64,000 bases of DNA from the NCBI RefSeq assembly GCF_900113905.1, contig NZ_FORC01000006.1, positions 113,251 to 177,250 on the forward strand. Direction: 5' to 3'. The stretch's first letter is position 1; each line of letters opens with the position of its first letter. The translations under genes were made by a program, and so were the position numbers. Shown one piece after another: positions 25,598-31,804 of the stretch. A model generated the notes under the pieces. The model was not told where the DNA came from. It was given only the letters and a program-made list of their open reading frames with translations, and made no database searches. Origin of the DNA: Phytopseudomonas argentinensis. Lineage in GTDB: Bacteria; Pseudomonadota; Gammaproteobacteria; Pseudomonadales; Pseudomonadaceae.

Positions 25598-26821
25598 TCA
25601 ATCCCGGACGTAAATGATTTCCGGGCCGTCCTCTTCATCTTCCTCGTCCCAGAAGCTGTCATCTTCATCGACTTCGCCGGCCGGCCGGACACCGGAGCGA
25701 CGCAGCGCACGCTTGTCATCCAGGGCCTGCAACTGGGCACGTGCTTCATCTTCGATACGCTGATCGAGCTCGGCAAGCTCGGCGGCGTATTCGGGGTTCT
25801 CCTGAATGCGCTCGGCACGCGCCTCGAGGAAGTCCATGATGTCGTAGCACAGCTGCTCGGTGCCTTCGCGCGCCAGGGCGGAGACCACATACACCGGCCC
25901 CTCCCACTCCAACCGCGCAACGATCTCGGCGACCCGCTGCTCCTTCTCCTCATCGAGGATCTGGTCAGCCTTGTTGAGCACCAGCCAGCGCTCGCGCTCG
26001 GCCAGCGCCGGGCTGAACTTGGTCAGCTCGGCGACGATGGTGGCCGCAGCCTCGGCCGGGTCGGTCAGATCCAGCGGCGCCATGTCGACGAGGTGCAGCA
26101 GCAAGCGGGTACGCGCCAGGTGCTTGAGGAAGCGAATCCCCAAGCCGGCACCCTCGGAAGCGCCCTCGATCAAGCCGGGAATGTCGGCGACCACGAAACT
26201 CTTGTAGCGGTCGACACTGACCACGCCCAGGTTCGGTACCAGGGTGGTGAACGGGTAATCGGCGACTTTCGGCTTGGCCGCCGACACCGAGCGAATGAAG
26301 GTGCTCTTGCCCGCGTTCGGCAGGCCGAGCAGGCCGACATCGGCCAGCACCTTCAACTCCAGCTTGAGGTCACGCGCCTCACCCGGCTTGCCGGGCGTGG
26401 TCTGGCGCGGGGCGCGGTTGGTGCTGGACTTGAAGCGGGTGTTGCCCAGGCCATGCCAGCCGCCCTGGGCGACCATCAGGCGCTGTCCGGCCTTGGTCAG
26501 GTCGCCAATCACTTCCTGTGTACCGGCATCGATCACCGTGGTGCCTATCGGCACCGGCAGGATCAGGTCCTCACCCTTGGCGCCGGTGCAATCGGTGCTG
26601 CCGCCCTTCTCGCCATTGGGCGCCTGGAAGCGGCGGGTATAGCGGTAGTCCACCAGGGTATTGAGGTTGGCCATGGCCTCGATATAGATCGAGCCACCAT
26701 CACCACCATCACCACCGTTGGGGCCGCCGTTCTCGATGAACTTCTCACGACGGAAGCTCATCATGCCGTTGCCACCATCACCGGCCTTTACAGAAATCGA
26801 TACTTCATCGACGAATTTCAT
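25598..26821 (-). CDS. obgE: Obg family GTPase ObgE/CgtA
   Basis: This 407-residue essential GTPase is involved in 50S ribosome assembly and stress response. The N-terminal glycine-rich Obg fold (residues 1-158) begins MKFVDEVSISVKAGDGGNGM and contains RREKFIENGGPNGGDGGDGG. The G domain has G1 LLGLPNAGKSTFI, G2 VADYPFTTLVPNLGVV, G3 VADIPGLIEGASEGAGLG and G4 LVLNKADQI. The C-terminal tail is strongly acidic (DEDDSFWDEEDEEDGPEIIYV), as in other Pseudomonas Obg proteins. It is 215 bases downstream of rpmA, beyond the rpmA terminator. Confidence 0.97.
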   Translation of the reverse strand: MKFVDEVSISVKAGDGGNGMMSFRREKFIENGGPNGGDGGDGGSIYIEAMANLNTLVDYRYTRRFQAPNGEKGGSTDCTGAKGEDLILPVPIGTTVIDAGTQEVIGDLTKAGQRLMVAQGGWHGLGNTRFKSSTNRAPRQTTPGKPGEARDLKLELKVLADVGLLGLPNAGKSTFIRSVSAAKPKVADYPFTTLVPNLGVVSVDRYKSFVVADIPGLIEGASEGAGLGIRFLKHLARTRLLLHLVDMAPLDLTDPAEAAATIVAELTKFSPALAERERWLVLNKADQILDEEKEQRVAEIVARLEWEGPVYVVSALAREGTEQLCYDIMDFLEARAERIQENPEYAAELAELDQRIEDEARAQLQALDDKRALRRSGVRPAGEVDEDDSFWDEEDEEDGPEIIYVRD

Positions 26822-26993
26822 GGCTACACCTCCCGCCTAAAACGCGGGTCACTGAAACAGGAAACACCGGGTGCTTGCGAAATTGCCCTGAAACCGCCCG
26901 CGTAAACCCAGGACAGTTTGGCAAGAACCCACAGGATGCGCGCATGCGCGGCCGGAATCCGACGAAGCTGAGCGCAACAGGATACAGAAACAA

Positions 26994-27021
26994 AAAAGCC
27001 CCGTCGCAGGACGGGGCTTTT
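26994..27021 (-). terminator. Rho-independent terminator after rplU-rpmA
   Basis: Perfect 12 bp arms AAAAGCCCCGTC (26994-27005) and GACGGGGCTTTT (27010-27021) with a four-base loop. T-runs exist on both strands. It ends the L21-L27 operon. Confidence 0.93.
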
Positions 27022-27036
27022 CCAGCAACTTCGCGA

Positions 27037-27294
27037 TTAGGCCGCGACGACGCTTACGTAACGGCGGTTGAACGCGCCTTTTACTTCGAACTTGATCACG
27101 CCTTCGATTTTCGCGAACAGGGTGTGATCCTTGCCCATGCCAACGCCGTAGCCAGCGTGGAACTGGGTGCCGCGCTGACGCACGATGATGTTGCCAGGAA
27201 CGATTTTCTGGCCGCCATACATCTTCACGCCAAGGCGTTTGGCTTCTGAGTCGCGACCGTTGCGGGTACTACCGCCAGCTTTTTTGTGTGCCAT
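27037..27294 (-). CDS. rpmA: 50S ribosomal protein L27
   Basis: This 85-residue protein reads MAHKKAGGSTRNGRDSE, then KRLGVKMYGGQ and IIVRQRGTQFHAG, the signature of L27, whose flexible N-terminus reaches the peptidyl transferase centre. No N-terminal extension needing cleavage is present, unlike Firmicutes. It follows rplU by 38 bases in the classic L21-L27 pair. Confidence 0.98.
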   Translation of the reverse strand: MAHKKAGGSTRNGRDSEAKRLGVKMYGGQKIVPGNIIVRQRGTQFHAGYGVGMGKDHTLFAKIEGVIKFEVKGAFNRRYVSVVAA

Positions 27295-27332
27295 GAGTTC
27301 AATACTCCTATAAAGGGCTCAAGCGAAATGAA

Positions 27333-27644
27333 TCAGGCCTGAATACCGGTGATTTTGATCTCGGTGAACCACTGACGGTGGCCCTGACGCTTCATGTGGT
27401 GCTTACGACGACGGAACTTGATGATGGTGACCTTATCGTGACGACCTTGCGAAACGACTTCAGCCGATACCTTGGCGCCTTCGACGACAGGAGCGCCGAT
27501 GGTGACGTCATCACCGTTGCCAACCAGCAACACACGGTCGAAAGTCAGAGCTTCGCCAGTGGCCAGCTCCAGTTTCTCGACCTTGAGGAATTCGCCTTCG
27601 GTGACTTTGTATTGCTTGCCACCAGTAACAATTACTGCGTACAT
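27333..27644 (-). CDS. rplU: 50S ribosomal protein L21
   Basis: This 103-residue protein begins MYAVIVTGGKQYKVTEGEFLKVEKL at the ATG at 27644 and ends with KFRRRKHHMKRQGHRQWFTEIKI, the C-terminal L21 signature that contacts 23S rRNA. The frame extends upstream to 27809 but that part carries the promoter and is not coding. It is cotranscribed with rpmA and divergent from ispB. Confidence 0.98.
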   Translation of the reverse strand: MYAVIVTGGKQYKVTEGEFLKVEKLELATGEALTFDRVLLVGNGDDVTIGAPVVEGAKVSAEVVSQGRHDKVTIIKFRRRKHHMKRQGHRQWFTEIKITGIQA

Positions 27645-27780
27645 GGTAAATCTCCGTTGATCCTGCTCACCCAGCGCTTTATAGGAATAGTGTCGGCTGG
27701 CATGGCTGCTCGGGGCCGGATGGACACCCTTGCAATTGCGTAAGGCAGGGAAATACCCAGGGGGAAGTTCAGGGTGCGCG

Positions 27781-27809
27781 ATTGTACGCAAGCCATTGAA
27801 ACAGCGCAA
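27781..27809 (-). promoter_or_regulatory. Probable rplU promoter
   Basis: On the minus strand TTGCGC (27804-27809) and TACAAT (27781-27786) are 17 bases apart. A leader of roughly 130 bases would precede rplU. Confidence 0.5.
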
Positions 27810-27827
27810 GCGCCGCCTGCCATTGCC

Positions 27828-27856
27828 TTGACAGCCCCCACCCTGCCCCCTAGCAT
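27828..27856 (+). promoter_or_regulatory. Sigma70-type promoter of ispB
   Basis: TTGACA (27828-27833), 17-base spacer, TAGCAT (27851-27856). The start of transcription would be near 27863, about 44 bases before the ATG. Confidence 0.6.
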
Positions 27857-27906
27857 GCCGCGCAAACTAGGGTCTATTACCGTCAATAGGCCTACTAGAG
27901 GAGCAT

Positions 27907-28884
27907 ATGTCGCTGATGCAACCCCAGGCTTTCTACAGTGTGGTAGCGGATGATTTCACCGCTGTTGACGGCATTATCCGTCAGCAACTGGTGTCCCGCG
28001 TCCCGCTGGTCGAGAAGATCGGCGACTACATCATCTCCGCCGGTGGCAAGCGCCTGCGTCCGCTGCTGGTGCTGCTCAGTGGCAAGGCCCTGGGCCTGAA
28101 CGACGAACGCCTGCGCCTGCTGGCCGCCACCATCGAGTTCCTGCACACCGCCACCCTGCTGCACGACGACGTGGTCGACATGTCCGACATGCGCCGCGGT
28201 CGCAGCACCGCCAATGCGCAATGGGGCAACGCGCCCAGTGTATTGGTCGGCGACTTCCTTTATTCACGCTCGTTCGAAATGATGGTCGAACTGGGCTCCA
28301 TGCCGGTGATGCAGATCCTCTCCAAGGCCACCCGGGTGATCGCCGAGGGCGAGGTGCTGCAGCTGTCGAAGGTTCGTGACGCCAGCACCAGCGAAGAAAC
28401 CTACATGGAAGTCATCCGCGGCAAGACCGCCATGCTGTTCGAGGCCTCGACCCAGAGCGCCGCCGCCCTGGCCGAGGCGACTGCCGAGCAGAACGAAGCG
28501 CTGCGCCTGTTCGGCGACCATCTGGGCGTTGCCTTCCAACTGGTCGATGACCTGCTCGATTACAAGGGTGATGCCGCCACCCTGGGCAAGAATGTCGGTG
28601 ACGACCTGGCCGAAGGCAAGCCGACCCTGCCGCTGATCTACACCATGCGCGAAGGCAGCGCCGAGCAAGCCGCCCTGGTGCGCAAGGCCATCCAGAAAGG
28701 CGGCCTGGAAGACCTGGAAAGCATCCGCGAAGCGGTGCAGGCCGCCGGCGCCCTGGACTACACCGCCAACCTGGCACGCGAGTACGCCGAACGTGCCATC
28801 GCCTGCCTGGAAGTGCTGCCTGCCAGCGCCTATCGCGACGCACTGGTCGAACTGAGCCACTTCGCCGTGGCCCGTACGCACTGA
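27907..28884 (+). CDS. ispB: Octaprenyl/solanesyl diphosphate synthase
   Basis: This 325-residue trans-prenyltransferase makes the long isoprenoid tail of ubiquinone from FPP and IPP. The first Asp-rich motif LLHDDVVDMSDMRRG has DDVVD at residues 87-91, and the second is FQLVDDLLDYKGD near residue 214. SAGGKRLRPLLVLL binds IPP. A bulky residue does not immediately precede the first motif, consistent with a long product. GAGGAG precedes the ATG. Its product joins the pathway that UbiX (also in this window) serves. A terminator follows. Confidence 0.95.
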   Translation: MSLMQPQAFYSVVADDFTAVDGIIRQQLVSRVPLVEKIGDYIISAGGKRLRPLLVLLSGKALGLNDERLRLLAATIEFLHTATLLHDDVVDMSDMRRGRSTANAQWGNAPSVLVGDFLYSRSFEMMVELGSMPVMQILSKATRVIAEGEVLQLSKVRDASTSEETYMEVIRGKTAMLFEASTQSAAALAEATAEQNEALRLFGDHLGVAFQLVDDLLDYKGDAATLGKNVGDDLAEGKPTLPLIYTMREGSAEQAALVRKAIQKGGLEDLESIREAVQAAGALDYTANLAREYAERAIACLEVLPASAYRDALVELSHFAVARTH

Positions 28885-28908
28885 TTCAACACAAGCGCGC
28901 GTGACCCG

Positions 28909-28934
28909 AAGCCCGTCCCCGCGACGGGCTTTTT
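28909..28934 (+). terminator. Rho-independent terminator after ispB
   Basis: Nine-base arms AAGCCCGTC (28909-28917) and GACGGGCTT (28923-28931) with a five-base loop, followed by T residues. Confidence 0.9.
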
Positions 28935-29010
28935 CATGCCCGTCATTTATCCAAGCCGAGGGTAACGCCGACCGTTCGACGAAAGGCGCGATTAACACTT
29001 GCTATTAACG

Positions 29011-29029
29011 TAATAAGAATTATTCTCAT
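29011..29029 (+). promoter_or_regulatory. Putative Fur box
   Basis: The 15-mer TAAGAATTATTCTCA (29014-29028) matches the 7-1-7 Fur model at 11 of 14 defined positions and is a near-perfect palindrome. It lies 30 bases before the start of the 75-residue protein. Iron control is inferred. Confidence 0.55.
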
Positions 29030-29058
29030 ATCTACCAATCACTCAGGGAGATGCGAGC

Positions 29059-29286
29059 ATGACTTATCTGATAGACGCCTGGCTGGACCGCCCCCATCCC
29101 TACTTGCGCATCCTGCACCGCGAGACTGGCGAAGTCTGCGCCGTACTCGAGGAAGAAGCACTGGATGAGCTGCGAAAACAGGGCGATCTGGATCTGCATG
29201 AACTGAGCTCGAGCGAGCCGCTGATCCTCAAGGAACTGGTGCGCAGCCTGTTCCTGTACTGCTATGCCCGGGCCTTGCGCCCGTGA
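29059..29286 (+). CDS. Conserved 75-residue protein, probably iron-regulated
   Basis: The small acidic protein MTYLIDAWLDRPHPYLRILHRETGEVCAVLEEE... has no membrane segment, signal or metal motif that I recognise. GGGAGATGCGAGC precedes the ATG. Position after ispB and sequence type agree with PA4570 of P. aeruginosa, a hypothetical gene I recall as iron-starvation induced. The Fur-box-like palindrome directly upstream fits that. In PAO1 a cytochrome c gene (PA4571) follows; here a repeat element takes that place. Function unknown. Confidence 0.8.
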   Translation: MTYLIDAWLDRPHPYLRILHRETGEVCAVLEEEALDELRKQGDLDLHELSSSEPLILKELVRSLFLYCYARALRP

Positions 29287-29300
29287 CATTGAGGCGGCAT

Positions 29301-29494
29301 CTAAAGGCTCGCGAGCTAGAGCATTGCAAGGCAAAAATCGCCGAGGAAGCGGCCGGGGTCGCGACCGACTGTACTTTTGTACATGAGCATTACTCGCTCC
29401 GCTCGCCCTTCAGGCCGCGCTAAAGCGCGTTAGCCGCAAGCGGCTTTCCTCGACGATTTTTAACGCCGCAAGGCCGACGCGCAGCAGCCTTTAG
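29301..29494. repeat. Long inverted-repeat element, copy 1
   Basis: The 194-base element is bounded by perfect 9 bp ends CTAAAGGCT and AGCCTTTAG. Blocks GCAAGGCAAAAA (29325-29336), GTACATGAGCATT (29379-29391) and ATTTTTAACGCCGC (29456-29469) recur in the same order in the element at 61408-61567. Inner palindromes include GTACTTTTGTAC and AGCCGCAAGCGGCT. It ends four bases before the fklB stop codon. Confidence 0.7.
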
Positions 29495-29497
29495 CGA

Positions 29498-30115
29498 TTA
29501 CAGGATGTCGAGCAGCTCGACATCAAACACCAGCACGCTGTGCGGCGGGATGCTGCCAACGCCCTGGGCGCCGTAGGCCAGCTCGCTCGGCACGTACAGT
29601 CGCCACTTGCTGCCGGTGCCCATCAGTTGCAGGGCCTCGGTCCAGCCGGCGATCACGCCACCGACCGGAAATTCCGCCGGCTGGCCACGCTCGTAGGAGC
29701 TGTCGAACACGCTGCCATCGACCAGGGTGCCGTGGTAGTGGGTGCGCACGCTGTCGTCGCGCGACGGCTTGGCGCCCTCGCCTGCGGTCAGCACTTCGTA
29801 CTGCAGACCGGAGGCCAGCACGGTGACGCCCTCACGCTTGGCGTTCTCGGCCAGGAAGGCCAAGCCGGCACCAGCGGCAGCATCGGCCTTGGCCTTGGCT
29901 TCGGCCTGCATGACATCACGGATGACCTTGAAGCTGGCCGACAGCTCGGCTTCGCTGACCCGGCTCTGCTGGCCGGCGAAGGCATCGGCCAGGCCGGCCA
30001 GCACGGCATCCAGGCTCACGCCCGGCGGCGGGTTGTCACGCAGTTGGCCACCCAGTTGACGGCCAATGCCGTAGCTGACGCGCGCTTCGTCAGTGGAAAG
30101 ATCGAGTTCGGACAT
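29498..30115 (-). CDS. fklB: FKBP-type peptidyl-prolyl isomerase FklB
   Basis: This 205-residue protein has the FKBP N-terminal dimerisation domain (MSELDLSTDEARVSYGIGRQLGGQL..., residues 1-90) and a C-terminal FKBP domain. The latter shows ASGLQYEVLTAGEGAKPSRDDSVRTHYHGTLVDGSVFDSSYERG, PAEFPVGGVIAGWTEALQLM, WRLYVPSELAYG and SIPPHSVLVFDVELL. No signal peptide is seen, so it is cytoplasmic, as FklB is. It would speed prolyl isomerisation during folding. Confidence 0.93.
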   Translation of the reverse strand: MSELDLSTDEARVSYGIGRQLGGQLRDNPPPGVSLDAVLAGLADAFAGQQSRVSEAELSASFKVIRDVMQAEAKAKADAAAGAGLAFLAENAKREGVTVLASGLQYEVLTAGEGAKPSRDDSVRTHYHGTLVDGSVFDSSYERGQPAEFPVGGVIAGWTEALQLMGTGSKWRLYVPSELAYGAQGVGSIPPHSVLVFDVELLDIL

Positions 30116-30181
30116 GTCGCCGCTCCGCTAGCAGGAAAAAAGGCCGGCTAGCCTATCATGCTTCCTGCCCGGCCCCGTGGC

Positions 30182-30487
30182 TTACCAGCGGCTGCGCAAG
30201 GCGACCGGCACACGCAGGGCGTCTCGCGTGCCGCCTGGCAAGCCGCACATCTCGTCGTAGGCCGAGGCATGCACCAGAAACAGCGGTATCTGGGGCAGCT
30301 CTTCGAGCAGGTCGCGAGCATGCTCAACCGAGCGCAGGTGCAGGTTGCGCCCTGCCTCATCGCGCAGGTAGGCGCGTTGCTCTGCACCGAGAATCTGCAG
30401 CAGGTAGATGCCGCCTTCCAGGGAAATCAGTTCGAGCTCGCTCACCGCGCCAGCGCGCGCCGCTTGCAGCAATTCAGGCAGGGTCAT
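30182..30487 (-). CDS. DUF6482 family protein
   Basis: This is a 101-residue protein starting at the ATG at 30487: MTLPELLQAARAGAVSELELISLEGGIYLLQI, then LRDEAGRNLHLRSVEHARDLLEELP and a C-terminal ALRVPVALRS. I know this pattern from the Pseudomonas-group DUF6482 proteins (PA4573 position). There are no catalytic motifs and no membrane segments. It lies 66 bases upstream of fklB on the same strand and may be cotranscribed. Function unknown. Confidence 0.72.
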   Translation of the reverse strand: MTLPELLQAARAGAVSELELISLEGGIYLLQILGAEQRAYLRDEAGRNLHLRSVEHARDLLEELPQIPLFLVHASAYDEMCGLPGGTRDALRVPVALRSRW

Positions 30488-30545
30488 GGCATGTCCTCGC
30501 AGGCAAGAGGCACCACTATACGATTGTCGGGCTGCGGATAACAAA

Positions 30546-30576
30546 ACGCCCGGCGCGCAATCCGCGGGCCGGGCGT
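30546..30576 (-). terminator. Terminator after the UPF0114 gene
   Basis: Arms ACGCCCGGC (30546-30554) and GCCGGGCGT (30568-30576); on the minus strand a short T-run follows. It separates the UPF0114 gene from the DUF6482 gene. Confidence 0.75.
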
Positions 30577-30596
30577 CTGTTTATTGGCAGCGCGGA

Positions 30597-31085
30597 TCAG
30601 TGCTTGGTCAGCTTGTCCAGGTAGCCCATGGCGAAGGCCGACACCACGAAGGTCATGTGGATGATCACGTACCACATCAGGTGCTCGGGGTCATGGTTGC
30701 GCGCATCCATGAACACCCGCAGCAGGTGGATCGAGGAAATCGCCACGATGGACGCCGCCACCTTCATCTTCAGCGAGCTGGAATCCATCTTGCCGAGCCA
30801 GGCGAGCTTTTCCTTGTGGTCGTCGATATCCAGCTGGGAAACGAAGTTCTCGTAGCCGGACATCATCACCATCACCAGCAGGCCGCCGACCAGCGCCATG
30901 TCGACCAGCGACAGCAGCACCAGGATCAGCTCCGCCTCGGCCATGGCGAAGATATTGGGCAGGATATGGAAGATTTCCTGGAAGAACTTCAGCGCCAGCG
31001 CCAGCAGGCCAAGCGACAGGCCGAAATAGATGGGGGCCAGCAGCCAGCGCGAAGCATACATCGCATTCTCGATAAAGCGTTCCAT
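30597..31085 (-). CDS. UPF0114 / YqhA family inner-membrane protein
   Basis: This 162-residue protein has four hydrophobic segments: ASRWLLAPIYFGLSLGLLAL, ELILVLLSLVDMALVGGLLVMVMMSGYENFVS (two close helices) and a C-terminal WYVIIHMTFVVSAFAMGYLD. The stretch MERFIENAMYASRWLLAPIY and SGYENFVSQLD are typical of UPF0114/YqhA. The family has no firm function, though the YqhA group is described as a small membrane protein. The 198 bases upstream of it, to 31283, hold no gene. Confidence 0.88.
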   Translation of the reverse strand: MERFIENAMYASRWLLAPIYFGLSLGLLALALKFFQEIFHILPNIFAMAEAELILVLLSLVDMALVGGLLVMVMMSGYENFVSQLDIDDHKEKLAWLGKMDSSSLKMKVAASIVAISSIHLLRVFMDARNHDPEHLMWYVIIHMTFVVSAFAMGYLDKLTKH

Positions 31086-31283
31086 GGACTCTCACAGGTA
31101 ATTGACAGGCGAGCGAGTATACCCAGCGGCCGGACACAGACAAGCCATGCGCCATCGCCGAGCCGCCGTGCGGCGAGCGCAGAAGGCCCGTCGCAGCATG
31201 AAAAGCATTTGTGGATAAGATTTGCAGCCTGGCGCCTCAACTGACTGACTGGTCGCCCCACGAACGGCTCACCCGTCTGTCGC

Positions 31284-31625
31284 TCAACTATCAGGCAAGG
31301 ACAGGGAAATACCTCGGGGGGCTGCCCGTGTACCGTTCAACCGACGCAGCTGCGCCTGGGCGTGCAGGCGCCAGATCAGTGGTTGATGACAGATGCGGTA
31401 GCCCTGGCCGGAGAGGCTTTCGGCGATATCGTCGAGCACCTGCTCGACCACCAGAGGCCCGTGGAATGGGCCTTGTGCCTTGACGGCGGACGGTTGGCGG
31501 GCGTCCAGGCCGGCGACGCAGATCAAGGTCCACAGCCCCTGATCCCCCACCAGGGGCAGCACCGTACACTCGATGCGGGTGGTCACGCCAAGACACTCTC
31601 GGGTCAGGCAGAGGCTACGCGACAT
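31284..31625 (-). CDS. Conserved hypothetical protein (PA4575-like position)
   Basis: This 113-residue protein begins MSRSLCLTRECLGVTTRIECTVLPL at the ATG at 31625 and ends with LRRLNGTRAAPRGIS. It holds about four cysteines and a mixed alpha/beta-like pattern (GLWTLICVAGLDAR, DDIAESLSGQGYRI). There is no signal or membrane span. The place between the UPF0114 and Lon-like genes equals PA4575 in P. aeruginosa. I do not recognise a family. The 179 bases up to the protease gene hold nothing obvious. Confidence 0.55.
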   Translation of the reverse strand: MSRSLCLTRECLGVTTRIECTVLPLVGDQGLWTLICVAGLDARQPSAVKAQGPFHGPLVVEQVLDDIAESLSGQGYRICHQPLIWRLHAQAQLRRLNGTRAAPRGISLSLPDS

Positions 31626-31804
31626 GGCGGCAATCCTCGCAGAGACAGACCTGCAGCCTACACCCGTAGCGCCTGCCGGCAAAGCCGGCTTATACACCAG
31701 AGCTGTGGATAACCTTGTGCATGACAGGTGCGCAAGCACCTGTATGCAGCCTGCTGAACGGCAGCGCGCGAGCCGATCAACGATTGATCAGCCCGCCCTG
31801 CCCA

